Position numbers and translations under genes: made by a program. 64,000 bases of DNA from Scylla paramamosain (lineage: Eukaryota; Arthropoda; Malacostraca; Decapoda; Portunidae), in contig NC_087173.1 of the NCBI RefSeq assembly GCF_035594125.1, positions 321,001-385,000 on the forward strand, in the 5' to 3' direction. Of the stretch, positions 12,932 to 24,630 are shown piece by piece. Every line of letters starts with the position of its first letter. Position 1 is the stretch's first letter. The notes under the pieces were generated by a model. That model had not been told where the DNA came from, did not search any database, and worked only from the letters and a program-made list of their open reading frames with translations.

Positions 12932-12935
<4 letters not shown>
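11598..12935. other. Non-coding unique sequence; site of divergence change
   Basis: No gene seen. Up to about 12205 it is 1-2% diverged from copy B; from about 12290 it is about 10% diverged. Positions ~12210-12280 have no counterpart in B, where a LINE sits instead. A poly-A run is at 12522-12538 and a short TG tract at 12724-12750. Confidence 0.6.

Positions 12936-13016
<81 letters not shown>
12936..13016. repeat. (GA)n microsatellite
   Basis: About 40 GA units; counterpart 57836-57910. Confidence 0.95.
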
Positions 13017-13017
<1 letters not shown>

Positions 13018-13193
13018 GAAGCTGATATGATAGATCAATTAATATGATTATGAGCATCGGATTTCATGAAGGACGACTAGAGGGCCGGGAGAGGGTAAGG
13101 TACTCAATCAAGCCCTTATGTAGGGGAAGTACTGGAGGCTTGGTATAAACTCTATGAAACCAGATGTACTGGAGTTTTCATTACAACTGTTTG

Positions 13194-13355
<162 letters not shown>

Positions 13356-13417
13356 TCAGGTTTCATTACAAACCTTAACAGTCAAGGCATTTAATAGTCA
13401 TTCCTATGCAGAGATAA

Positions 13418-13420
<3 letters not shown>

Positions 13421-13490
<70 letters not shown>
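13421..13490. repeat. (GA)n microsatellite interrupted by a LINE
   Basis: The GA tract stops at the LINE 3' end and resumes at 15376-15398 beyond the LINE 5' end. In copy B (58219-58294) the tract is continuous with no LINE, which identifies the insertion. Confidence 0.9.
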
Positions 13491-13492
<2 letters not shown>

Positions 13493-13592
13493 CAGATTTC
13501 AGATTCAGATTCTTTATTATTCCATGAGACATGGTTATTCTTACAGATTGGTTAACATAGGTAGTCATGTTTAATATATAATAGCAAATAAA

Positions 13593-13595
<3 letters not shown>

Positions 13596-13682
<87 letters not shown>
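13596..13682. repeat. (CA)n microsatellite in LINE 3' region
   Basis: About 43 CA units within the inserted LINE, between the RT stop codon and the LINE 3' tail. Confidence 0.95.
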
Positions 13683-13685
<3 letters not shown>

Positions 13686-13775
13686 AAAAAGTAGATTGAC
13701 TCAAAATTTCTTTGCTACTCTGTATTAAACATTTAGTAAACGTCATTTAAAATAATTGTGCTATGATAACATTGA

Positions 13776-15365
13776 CTAATAATTATTTAAAAGAATTTCG
13801 CTAAGTCTAGACTTAAAAGCATAAAGGCTTTCAGAATTGATCACATTGGTGGGCAGTGTATTCCATAACTTTGGTCCAAGTATCGTAATGGCTCTGGCAC
13901 CAGAGTCTGTTCTAGCTCTACCCACATAAAGGTTATTGAGCTGTCTTGTGTTGCTTGTGGTGTGTTCTCTAACTGTGGGAAATTTGAGGTACCAGTCTGG
14001 ATAACAGTTATTGACAGCCTTATAAACAGTTGTACATTTATCAAAGGTGTGCTTCTCTTTGATTTTCAACCACTTTAACTCTTTTATGAAGGGGGTTACA
14101 TGATCATACTTTCTGGTACACCCAACAGCTACTTTAGCTGCAAAATTTTGCAATTTCTGGACATTGTGCAGCAAAGTTTCATTAGTTGTACCCCATATTA
14201 CAATACAGTAATTTATTAAACTGAGAACTAGTGACTGTACTACAAGTATTCTTGTTGATTTATCAAAGTTCTGGCTTATTCTATTAATGAACATTAATGC
14301 ACCCATGACTTTCTTTGTTAATTCACCAATATGTACATCAAAAAGCATGTATTTATCAATGAAAACACCAAGATTTTTAACATGAGAGCTTGGGTAAATG
14401 AAGTCTCCATCACAGTCTATTATGGTGTTCGGAGGAATCTGTGATAAAAGTTGTCTGTTACCAATGAAGATACATTGTGTTTTCTTTAAATTTAACATCA
14501 GCCCGTTTCTAAGAAAATACTGTTTTACATTCCGCAGAGTTTCTTCCGTTCTAGAGATGAGAGCTACAAGGTTATTTGGAGTGTCGGCGTGGAGAAACTG
14601 AGTGTCATCAGCATACTGTGTTAGACAACATTCGTTGATACTCTCATTAAGGTCATTTACATAAATCGAAAATAAAACGGGTCCGAGAATTGAACCTTGT
14701 GGGACTCCATAAGCTACGTTAAGTTTATTAGATACTGTGCTATTGAGACGGACAGACTGAGCTCTGTTTTCAATGTAACTTTTAAACCAGAAGATGTCCA
14801 TTTTTATTGCAGAACATTTTTTTAAAAGGATCTCATGACTGACATTGTCAAAAGCTTTAGAGAGGTCACACAAGGTTAACAATGTAATTTTCTTAGAGTC
14901 CATATTGCTATATATTTTGTTTGAGATAACAGTAAGTGCAGTCTCTGTTGACAGTTTTGGACGAAAGCCATGTTGGGTGTTAGACAATGATTGACTAAAT
15001 TCCAAGAAATACATAAGTTGATTAGTGACAACTTTTTCTAATAGTTTTGATATGATAGGTAATAGAGAGATGGGTCGAAAATTATTTGGATCATTAACAT
15101 CACCAGTTTTGAGGCTTGGTACAACTAGTGCGTGTTTCCAGGATGTAGGAAAGATGCCTGTTACAATTGAAGTATTGATGATACACGTCAAATAAAAAGC
15201 TATAACATAGAGTGCATCCTTAATAAATCTCATTGAAATGCCATCCGAACCTACAGAACTAGTTTCTTTTAGGTTTTTAATAGTGAGGATAACAGTTTCA
15301 ACACTTACAGGTTGAGGTCTAAAAAGATCATCGTCACCTAAAGCTACATTAAAATTATTTGCATC
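13776..15365 (-). CDS. LINE reverse transcriptase, 5'-truncated but open
   Basis: Non-LTR reverse transcriptase that would copy its own RNA at a nicked target. The first ATG is at 15233 (485 codons to the stop at 13776), but the frame is open upstream to about 15365 and encodes an SVGSDGIS motif, so the ATG is internal and the element is truncated. RT motifs appear in order from the ATG: FRPISLLPIISKLLEK (~res 52), QHGFRPKLST, CDLSKAFDNVSHE (~127), GVPQGSILGPVLFSIYVNDL (~175), and the catalytic QYADDTQ (~208). A thumb and C-terminal region ends in GPKLWNTLP. No endonuclease domain remains. The intact frame suggests a recent insertion. Confidence 0.9.
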   Translation of the reverse strand, partial: DANNFNVALGDDDLFRPQPVSVETVILTIKNLKETSSVGSDGISMRFIKDALYVIAFYLTCIINTSIVTGIFPTSWKHALVVPSLKTGDVNDPNNFRPISLLPIISKLLEKVVTNQLMYFLEFSQSLSNTQHGFRPKLSTETALTVISNKIYSNMDSKKITLLTLCDLSKAFDNVSHEILLKKCSAIKMDIFWFKSYIENRAQSVRLNSTVSNKLNVAYGVPQGSILGPVLFSIYVNDLNESINECCLTQYADDTQFLHADTPNNLVALISRTEETLRNVKQYFLRNGLMLNLKKTQCIFIGNRQLLSQIPPNTIIDCDGDFIYPSSHVKNLGVFIDKYMLFDVHIGELTKKVMGALMFINRISQNFDKSTRILVVQSLVLSLINYCIVIWGTTNETLLHNVQKLQNFAAKVAVGCTRKYDHVTPFIKELKWLKIKEKHTFDKCTTVYKAVNNCYPDWYLKFPTVREHTTSNTRQLNNLYVGRARTDSGARAITILGPKLWNTLPTNVINSESLYAFKSRLSEILLNNY

Positions 15366-15375
15366 AGATATATTT

Positions 15376-15633
15376 CAGAGAGAGAGAGAGAGAGAGACGT
15401 ACATAGAAAGTATATTTGCATAAAAAGTCGGTAAGTGGCTTAAATATTCTGAGGGCTTGCTAGTCTCAAATGTGAGTAACAAATAAAAAGGCTCGTCAGC
15501 TTGGTGTTCATTAGCATGCCTTCTTCAGACGTGTGATTACTCATGTGCTCACACGACGGGAGATTGAATTACACATAGTAAATGCTTTCAATGGGGATAT
15601 TTATTTATATATTTGTTTATTAGCTGGTCTTTA

Positions 15634-15701
<68 letters not shown>

Positions 15702-15980
15702 GTAATTGGTCAGGAGAATATCTGCAATTTTTTTCTTTTATAATGCAAAGCTTTTTAGAATATCAAAGCATTCATTAATTAACCTACACTCTTTTCAGTT
15801 ACACTTTTTCATATAAATTGTTTTTGCTTTCAAGACAGCAATGGTGATAGAATCTAAGCAGATGCTGTCATGTTTGTTGTTTTGCTGTTAAAGTTTTTTT
15901 CTATATATATGTATAGTGTTGAAGTAGCAAAGGCATCGTAGAAAACACTAACATCTTGAGATCCATCAATATGTTTTCAG
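15376..15980. other. Non-coding with GA microsatellites
   Basis: GA tracts lie at 15376-15398 and 15638-15698. About 300 bp from the second tract to ~15945 lacks a counterpart in copy B (58295-58564). It ends in a splice-acceptor-like atgttttcag. Confidence 0.6.
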
Positions 15981-16071
15981 GGAAAATATGAGAAAATTGT
16001 GTGAGTCTTGCCGTGGTAGGAAAGATAGCCTCCTGTGGGACCTTATCAAAAGAGTGTCTGGCATTGGTTTG
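15981..16071 (+). CDS. Candidate coding exon 1 of an unrecognised small gene (copy A)
   Basis: Bounded by atgttttcag and the donor GGTAAGC. The ATG at 15988-15990 opens a 28-codon frame beginning MRKLCESCRGRK that ends exactly at the donor in phase 0. The copy B homologue (58565-58658) keeps ATG, frame and both splice sites with a 29-codon reading beginning MSKSCESCRGRK. Several differences are CpG-to-TpG/CpA changes in A, suggesting A is the decaying copy. No family recognised; a Cys-x2-Cys pair is the only motif. Confidence 0.3.
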
Positions 16072-17110
16072 GTAAGCAGTGGGACAAAAAAAAATTAGGA
16101 TGCCTTTGGTAATGCATATATAGGAATGTTATTGCCAGCAAAACACTACCTTGGCTTTGCAGTGAAGCTTTTCTATTCAGATGACTGCAGGAACTGAAAT
16201 ATGTAGACACAACTATACTAGGCAGGTCCAGTGAAAGGTATCACACTAAATGTATTGCATCATCCAGACGAGTTAGCAGCACAAGCATGAAGTAGGGTGG
16301 ATCTCACAGGTGTTCACTTTTGTTGAGATCCTTACCAAGAAGCAGTGACATCCAGAACCAACAGCAACTATGATATCTTTGTTGTCTCTGGAGCCCTTGT
16401 TATTGTTGTTGTTTTGTTGTTTAAGACATTATAGGTAACATGCTGTGTCCTCGCAGTAACCACACGAAAAGGCAGGTATCTAACTAGGAGTGGTCAGAGA
16501 GTGTTTGTTGTTGTTGTTATCAGAACCACAAACGGAGGAAGGCGGATGTGTTGTATTACTGAACAATAATAAAAATGAAGAATAGATGAGTCAGGCCACC
16601 TTGGCAGAGATACTCAAAAGGGACTTTCATGTTTTGTGCCGTGAATACTTTTTATGGCTAGACTGAAGTGGTACTTATTATTTTATAAGTGTATCCTTGC
16701 TGTTTTTTTTAAGGTTTGTACTGCTGAATGTTGGGAAGCTTTGCATTTATTATTTTTTGCTTCTTTTTATTTTGTTATTTAATCTTGTTATATATGTAAT
16801 GGTGTTTGTTCGTTTTATTTTGTTGTAGCTGTTGTGCATATTTAACATTTTTAGCGTTTCAAGTGTGTTCTGTTTTCAGTGTTGTTTTCCATGTATCCAT
16901 GTGTTCTTGCATGGAGGAATCTGACATGTTTTATTGATGACATTTCGTGTTTTTCTTCAGTATTTATTCTTTCCTTTTTTGTTCATGTGTATATTGTAAC
17001 TCATGCAGTAAAGGATTTGTGGTGGTTCTGTTCATGTTGGTTCATTTTTAGCTCTTTTTAGAATAGTCAAGCTGCATCACTTTTTTATGTGGATGTTTTG
17101 ATATTTTCAG
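16072..17110. other. Putative intron / non-coding
   Basis: Conserved with 58659-59711 at roughly 90-95% identity by eye. (GTT)n tracts near 16400 and 16505 are longer in copy B. No gene seen. Confidence 0.4.
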
Positions 17111-17164
17111 GAAAGGATGGCAGGTGGTGCCGCGATGAACACTCCCAACACATGCAGGAGGAAA
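17111..17164 (+). CDS. Candidate coding exon 2 (copy A)
   Basis: A 54-nt block between gatattttcag and GTGAGTACC. It is exactly 18 codons in phase 0 and continues the frame of 15981-16071, reading ERMAGGAAMNTPNTCRRK. The copy B exon (59712-59765) differs at two residues and keeps both splice sites. Exon-sized length, phase match and two-copy conservation support a real exon, but transcription is unknown. Confidence 0.3.
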
Positions 17165-17695
17165 GTGAGTACCTGCTTCATTACATCATGTGCACTCTGT
17201 TTTGGAACTCGCTGTTAAACTTTTTTTTTTCCATGTCAAGTGAAACCTGTCACTGTTGCCAGCCTTTCTCCTGTCAGTTTCCTATGAATCTATGAAGGAA
17301 AGAAAAGATGTGCTTCCATGGTATCGTGTCAGTAGTATTATCCATTGAAGGATTAGTTTAAATATTTTTCCAAAGCGTTGTTTTGCCTCCCATTTTTGTG
17401 CCTTCCTAGGGTATATATATGAAAGAAGAAAGAATGTAAATTTAGTCTATAATGTTCATTGCAACATCTTACAGGAAAAAAAGTCTTTTGTGGATTAACC
17501 GAGAATCTTTTTCTAAACTATAATTTTTGTATTCCAGTCTTCATGTGCTTATTTTAGTTTATGCATAGAAAAAAAAGAAGGATACAAAATCATATATTTT
17601 CTATAATGGTGTCATCTTGTTGGTATAAATATTTACTTGGAGATTCAGTTGAAACCTAACAATTAGCTGTCAATTTTGCATTCTTTTTTTTTTCG

Positions 17696-17726
<31 letters not shown>

Positions 17727-18662
17727 TTTTTATATACGAATATGTGAATGAAGAAAGGAAAAATGCAATTACAAAAAACTTTACACAATAACAGGAATAT
17801 TCACTTGAGTACTTTTTAGGTAAATATCAGATCTTCTAATTTATCTGTTTATTTATCTTTTACTGCATTTTACGGTTATGTAGATTAATAATATTTTGCA
17901 TGTTATGATAAAGTGTCCTTGGAAACTATTACTGTAACAATCTATATTTAGTGTGAGTTTGATTTCCACATAAAAAAGGAAAAAAAATTTCCTTATCTGG
18001 AGAAAATATATTTACATTTTCTTTGTTCAATTGGTATTGATATTATTTTTAACTGATTTCCCAGGAAGCGTTACCACCATAATATTTGCGGCCTAACCTA
18101 AGGTAACTTTTTATCGTCATAACCTTTGTTGCAGCTTTATTAAGTAAAATCAGAGTTAAACTTGTATAGTTCTATGAAGTGTCCTTATTTGTCTCTGTGT
18201 ATGTTGATTATCACCTTGAAAAGTCAAGGTGACGTGGGCCTTGATGACAAGAGCTGGCCCACACTATTTGTCTCCCTTTTTTTAGAGGCTCGTCATTGTA
18301 GATTTCTGAAAATATTAATTTCATCACGTTTTTTTTTTTTTCTTGTCAGCGAATGAAAGAAAATTTATAGTTTTCTTTATCATTTAGTAAAGTATTAAAT
18401 ATCTTTTGAGGGATTATTCCCCTAGTAGAGTGAGGGGTTTATATTATTGTTACCACACATCTCTACACCTCACTGCCCCCGCCTGGCCCTGGAGGGCGCA
18501 ACAATGATTTGGCCAGGACCACCTTTTGGTGTCCGCACATAAAAATTTTGATTTCAGTTTCAGAAACATTTTTTGGTTGGTAACTTTTGAAGGCGTATCT
18601 TATTTTATGTAATTTCTTCGTCAGACTCACCTTTGCTGTATTTTGCATATTTCAATTTATAG
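17165..18662. other. Putative intron / non-coding
   Basis: A (TA)n tract is at 17697-17726; the paired-hairpin element at 18212-18262 is listed separately. The rest is A/T-rich without a supported gene. In copy B a ~1-kb TIR element is inserted at the equivalent of ~18030. Confidence 0.4.
18212..18262. other. Two adjacent perfect hairpins conserved in both copies
   Basis: Hairpin 1 is CACCTTGA (18212-18219), loop AAAG, TCAAGGTG (18224-18231). Hairpin 2 is GTGGGCC (18234-18240), a 15-nt loop, GGCCCAC (18256-18262). Copy B keeps both stems (61871-61890 and 61893-61921) despite substitutions in the second loop. The right arm of hairpin 1 can also pair with CCTTGA at the start of loop 2. Function unknown: structured RNA, MITE core or chance. 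Confidence 0.5.
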
Positions 18663-18725
18663 GCATGTGGGCGAAGATTTCTGTCTCGCAACTCTTGCAA
18701 CTATCACCTCATCACTATAGATTGA
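18663..18725 (+). CDS. Candidate terminal exon (copy A)
   Basis: Follows caatttatag and continues phase 0 from the 17111-17164 exon for 20 codons (ACGRRFLSRNSCNYHLITID) to TGA at 18723. Joined, the three exons would encode 66 residues with several cysteines. In copy B the acceptor AG is CG (atttatcg), and the same frame runs on past this stop. This terminal exon is therefore the weakest of the three; alternative acceptors or frames are possible. Confidence 0.22.
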   Translation, partial: ACGRRFLSRNSCNYHLITID

Positions 18726-19221
18726 GCTCTAGCGCGAAAGTGCGTGAATTATTTGCCATAACTCACTTCTTATATGGGATAGCTAGTCTTGGTTGGCACC
18801 ATCAGACTCAGCAGTGACTGTAGAACAGAGATGTGTTGTAAAGAACTTGACAAAACAAAAAAGAAAATGATGAGTTGAACTGTGAAGATGTTAAAAAAAA
18901 AATGTTCATAACATGTTTTACTTATGCCTGCTATTTTCAAATGTTAATCATTGAATTGAATGCAGATAGCAAAACAGAGTCAATATGGGTAGATATTAAG
19001 GAATGATCACAGTCAGTAGTAATGGGAGTAGTGTACAAGCCACCGAACAGTACAAGAGAAATTAACACCTCACTGTGGCAGGAATTAAATAGAGCAGGAA
19101 GGTACAGTCAGGTATTTGTGGTAGGAGACTTTAATTTTAGGAATATCGACTGGAGCCTGATGGTGGATAACATGGAAGTAGAAGAATTTCTGAAGGTAAT
19201 TCAGGAAAATTTTTTTAAATA

Positions 19222-19959
19222 CAGTAAAATCCCTCTTATCCGGCATCAACAGGACCGCCGACATGCCGGATACTTGAATAGAAGTGAAATTATGTCCACA
19301 GTCACCACCCTACACTCACGCATCTTACCATAACAAAGATCAGCTGATCGCTGTGCCGCGCGTCGCCACCCGTACTGTCACCTCACACTCACCAACACAC
19401 ATTGTGATTGTAATTGTGACTCCTTCTGATCTTTTCAAGCTGAACCACTCGTATAACACTTTGTCCATCATTTCACCACGATGATACTGCAGTGTGTGAC
19501 GATTTTCCGCTGCCTTTGGGGTGTCGGTAGCTTTCATGTAATCCCACAACTTTTTCGTTTGGGATTTAATGTCATAAATAGTTGATGAGCCCACACCATA
19601 TTCCACCATTAGTTGCTGTCTGCTTTCATCTCTCTCTAATTGTTGACAAATGTCTACCTTCTGCTTAAGTGCAAGCACAACACGCTTCCTCTTTTCTAGA
19701 ACTTTAGGCATAATGAAGGTGTCAGGCGATAAACAGTGCACACGCGGGACTGAGTCACTGAGTAAACAGTGCAGTGGGCCGCGGGTGGCGCGAAGCAGTG
19801 CGCTCTGGTGGCGAGGGGACAAAGTATGCCTTGCACGGGAATTTTAATCAATTTTATGAGTACACATTGATTTTTTATTGATTTTAAGGTTCGGGGAAAA
19901 ATGTGCCGGATACTTGAAGCTGCCGGATGCTCGAATGCTGGATGAGAGGGATTTTAATG
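19222..19959 (-). mobile_element. Tigger/pogo-like transposon, internally deleted, TA target duplication
   Basis: A 738-bp element with terminal inverted repeats: left CAGTAAAATCCCTCTTATCC (19222-19241), right end the complement of CATTAAAATCCCTCTCATCC (to 19959). It is flanked by TA on both sides (19220-19221 and 19960-19961), as expected for Tc1/mariner-superfamily elements. It splits the endonuclease frame of the LINE, which resumes immediately after. Only the N-terminal transposase region remains. Confidence 0.88.
19340..19711 (-). pseudogene. Tigger-type transposase N-terminal fragment (CENP-B/psq helix-turn-helix)
   Basis: From an ATG at 19711 the frame begins MPKVLEKRKRVVLALKQKV and continues through a YGVGSSTIYDIK helix-turn-helix segment to WFSLKRSEG, typical of the DNA-binding N-terminus of pogo/Tigger transposases and CENP-B-like proteins. 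About 95 residues are family-like; the remaining tail is non-homologous read-through. The DDE catalytic domain is missing, so the element could move only with help from elsewhere. Confidence 0.8.
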
Positions 19960-22465
19960 TAGGTAATCATAGAACCCACAAGGGAGAACAGTATTCTAGA
20001 TATAATTCTTACTAACAGGGAGGAAGCAGTCATATAGGTAGAGGTTGGGGACAGCTAGGTGATAGTGATCATTGGGAAATTAGGTACAAATTAAAATGGA
20101 AGAAACTTTTAGAAGCAAAAATACCTCCAAGGAGTTGACTGGCAACGGATGCAGGGTGAGGTCAGGTCAGGAACAGAGTTGAGAGAGATAAGGAAGGATG
20201 AGAGAGGTGAGGTGAGGTGTGAAGGTGAATGACAAGAGAAGGGAAGATTTGTCTGTAAGGGGTGGAGGAGAGAGAGATGGGGAGATAGGTATGAGTATGT
20301 TGGAGGGTCAAGTCATGCTGAAATGGGAGAGATGAGGTCGAGAAGAGTAGATGAAGAAGTGGAGAGGATGGAACTGGCCGAGATGGGGGGATTAGGTGAA
20401 GTAAATGTAGATGAGTTGCATAAATATTTCATAGATAAATTCCATACATGTCAGTTAGCAAACATCCCGTATAGAGCAATAAGATCACAGAAAAATAACC
20501 CTAAATGGATGACTGCTAGGTTAAAACATCATATAGGGCAGAAGAGAAGTATATATAAGAGATTAAGGGCAGGTGAAGATGTTTTAAGGTCATAATATAA
20601 TGAATTAGTTGAAACAATCAGGAGGTCAACAAGGGTAATTATGAATTAAAGGTAGCCAGCCAGGCAAAGACGGACCCCAAGGGATTTTATCAGGTATACG
20701 GGAAGAAATTAATAAGGATACTATAGGTCTATTAAAGGCAGCAGATGGGGAGCTGCTTAGTTCTGGGAGGAGTTTAGTAAAATTCTGAATGAGTATTTTT
20801 TAACTGTCTTCACCCAGGAAAACATGCAGGATATGCCAAATAGTGAACAGATGTTTAGAGCAGATGAGAATGAGAAGCTAGCAGATATTTCCATAACTAA
20901 GGAGATCATGGAACAGAAGATAGATAGGCTAAAAAAGTTCAAGGCACCAGGACCAGATGAAATATATCCCAGAGTACTTAAGAAATGCAAAGAGGTTATT
21001 AGTGAGCTGTTAGTCTCTCTCTTTAGGAAATCATTTGAGTCAGGTGAGGTACCAGTAATGTGGAGGTAGGCTAATGTAGTACCCTTCTTTAAAGGGTACT
21101 ACATCTAATTATAGACCTGTCAGCTTAACTCCAGTTGTGAGTAAAATATTGGAGTCAATAATAGCGAGGAACATTAGGGAGCATTTAGACAAACATAACT
21201 TGATAAATCAGTCACAGCATGAATTCACAAAGGAGAAGTCTTGCCTGATGAACTTGTTAAGTTTTTACAGTAAAGTGTACGAGGCAGTAGATAATGGTGA
21301 TAGTTATGATATCTTATATCTGGACTTTAGTAAAGCTTCTGACAAGGTACCCCCATCAGAGGCTCCTGAGAAAGGTTAGGGCACACGGGATAGATGGGAA
21401 GGTGTTAGGATGTATAAGGTCATGGCTAAGCGACAGGTGACAAAGAGTTGTAATAAACGGCTCTAAATCTAGGTGGTGCCTTGTAATTAGTGGGGTGCTA
21501 CAGGGATCAGTATTAGGGTCATTGTTGTTTTTAATATATATCAATGACTTGGATATTGGAATTAGTAGTGATGTTAGTAAATTTGCAGATGACACAAAGA
21601 TAGATTAATTAGGTCAGAATCGGATGGCATCACCTTGCAGGCAGATTTAGAGAAGATGAATGAATGGACGGACAGATGGCAAATGCAGTTTAATATCAAC
21701 AAATGCAAAGTACTTAGGGTAGGTAGAGGAAACCCACACAGTAGATACACAATGTTTTAAACAACGAAACTCTGGTAGGTACAGGGTACGAGAAAGATTT
21801 AGGAATTATAGTTAGTTCTGAACTCTGTCTAGGAAAGCAATGCATAGAGGCCAGAAACGGCAAATAGTGTATTAGAATTCATTTTTAGGAGTGATAAAAG
21901 AAGATGGCCTGAAGTAATATTAAAGTTATATTTGGTGCTGGTCAGATCTCGTCAAGGCTACATTGTGCAGTTTTGGTCCCCACATTACAGGAAAGATATA
22001 GGTCTATTAGAATCAGTACAGAGGAGAATGACTTAAAGGATACAGGGGATGAGGAGCATTCCTTATGAGGCAAGATTAAAGCTGTTAAATTTGCATTCTT
22101 TAGAGAGATGTAGGCGAAGTGGGGACCTGATTGAAGTCTTTAAGTGGTATAAGGGTTATAACAAGGTGTATGTAAGCAAAATTCTTAGGATCAATAACCA
22201 GGATAGAACAAGTAATAACGGGTTCAAGCTTGAAAATTTTTCTAAAAAAGGTTCTCAAATAGAGTGGGAGATGAGTGGAATGGACTCAGTAATCTTGTTG
22301 TTTGTACTAAGACATTAGGGAGCTTTAAGAGAAGATTAGACAAGTTTATGAATGGGGATGATAGGTGGAAATAGATAGGTATATTTCATACAAGGACTGC
22401 CACGTGTAAGCCTGGCCACTTCATGTGGTGTTCCTTATTTCTTATGTTCTTATGTTCTTATGTAC

Positions 22466-23220
22466 TGAAATATATTATTACTTTAAGTGAAAAAACTCTC
22501 GGGAATAGAATAGCTTGATCAGAATGCAGATAAAGCTCAACATATTGAAAACACAGAGTCATTTATAGCATTGTGTCACTCACTGCAACCTGCACAGCGG
22601 CTCGACACTATGCGTGGCACGTGCAGCCGGGCTTCGTTTGACAACGTCTGTGACGCATCCAAAAATTAGAACCAGCCGCTGGAGGAAGGTCTTTTAAGTT
22701 GTTAAGCAACTTAAAACACCTATTACCTAGTTATCTATTTTTTGTGAAGTCAAACTTCCTATTGTCATTTTAAAAAAAAATCAAACTTTTGTCTCCAAAT
22801 AATCTTGCGCATTTCATCGCATGCATTGTTATTATTTATTTATTTTCTTCTCATGCAAAACCTCACTTTGTATGATCTTTAAGTTCTCTTCACTATATTA
22901 TCTTAGGTATATTATTCCATTCAAAAATTGCAATTGATGCATAATTTATATACTATACAAAAATATTAAATTAATAAATTATCAAAAATAAAAAACACAA
23001 ACACTAATTTGATAATGTAATTACATATTCATATTTGCGTCCTCTTTTATAAATCATCCACAGTAATGTTTTTCTTGGTGCCTCATCCTCTCAGAATCCT
23101 CGCACTCACATCACACTCTCATCGTGCTTACCTCTCTGCATCTCAAACACATTCCTTGCAAGGTTAGCATTCCTGTGAAGGTTATGCATGTCCATGTACG
23201 CCTGTATGTACGTATCTGTG
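22466..23220. other. Non-coding unique sequence
   Basis: Contains a perfect 10-bp hairpin, TTTTAAGTTG (22692-22701), loop TTAAG, CAACTTAAAA (22707-22716). Otherwise A/T-rich with nothing recognised. Confidence 0.5.
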
Positions 23221-23239
23221 TATTGTTGCTGCTATTCAT

Positions 23240-23780
<541 letters not shown>

Positions 23781-24240
23781 GAAGAGCAGCAACAGTAACT
23801 GCAATAACAACAACAATAGCATCATCAACAACAATAACAACAAAGGGAATAAATCTCTTTGTATCCAACAGGAGCAGAAAACATCATGGCTTTACCATCC
23901 AAGAGGTCTGGATGTCTCAAGTTACATAAATATTAATATAAAAGAAACATTTTTTTAGAGAAATAGTAAATATAAGCAATTATTCATACAATAAACACAA
24001 AAATGGAAATTAATGATTCAAAGTAAATATTATGAAGAGATTAGATAAAAATACAAACAGATGTAGGAGAGAAATTTTAACAACAAAAGCAAAAAATAAG
24101 CAATTCAGTTAAGCATAACAAAATAATCAAAGTGTCAGCAAATAAAGAGAGATGTAAATAATAAAGGGGAAATATAAGCATACATTATTATTACTATCAT
24201 TTTTTTAGTTAACAGTTTTATACAGGAACATCATATCATT

Positions 24241-24335
<95 letters not shown>

Positions 24336-24550
24336 ATCACAGTGTTCATTCACCTTGCATATTAATGAAGAGCTCAAGGGCATGATGGTGGATTACAGGG
24401 AGAGAAGTGAGGGAGAACAAGGGTGAGAGGAGAGAGAGAAGAGGAGAGAGAGAAGAGGAGAGAGAGGGAGAGGCAGGCTGAGGACAGAGTGAATGCAGGG
24501 TGTGGAGAGATGGGGAAGAGTAAGTGAGAAATAAGGTGAGAGCAGCATAC

Positions 24551-24630
<80 letters not shown>

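Larger units (their letters stand above)
13491..15375 (-). mobile_element. 5'-truncated LINE inserted in a GA microsatellite
   Basis: About 1.9 kb on the minus strand. It contains the 3' two thirds of an RT-bearing ORF, a 3' untranslated stretch with a (CA)n tract (13596-13682), and a 3' tail of AATCTG/AAATCTG-type short repeats. It is flanked on both sides by GA repeats and absent from copy B. A Jockey/CR1/L2-group non-LTR element is the likely class. Confidence 0.85.
18955..22465 (+). mobile_element. CR1-like LINE, decayed, interrupted by a Tigger-like element
   Basis: Translated pieces in order: endonuclease MGVVYKPPN and VVGDFNFRNIDW (19022-19150); after the Tigger insertion, LGDSDHWEI (~20050); then RT pieces FKAPGPDEIYPRVLKK (~20937), LYLDFSKA (~21315), QGSVLGSLLFLIYINDLD (~21500), FADDTKID (~21580); then thumb and 3' region. 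The 3' end is a TTCTTATG short tandem repeat (~22440-22465), typical of CR1-type tails. Multiple stops and frameshifts make it inactive. Confidence 0.8.
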
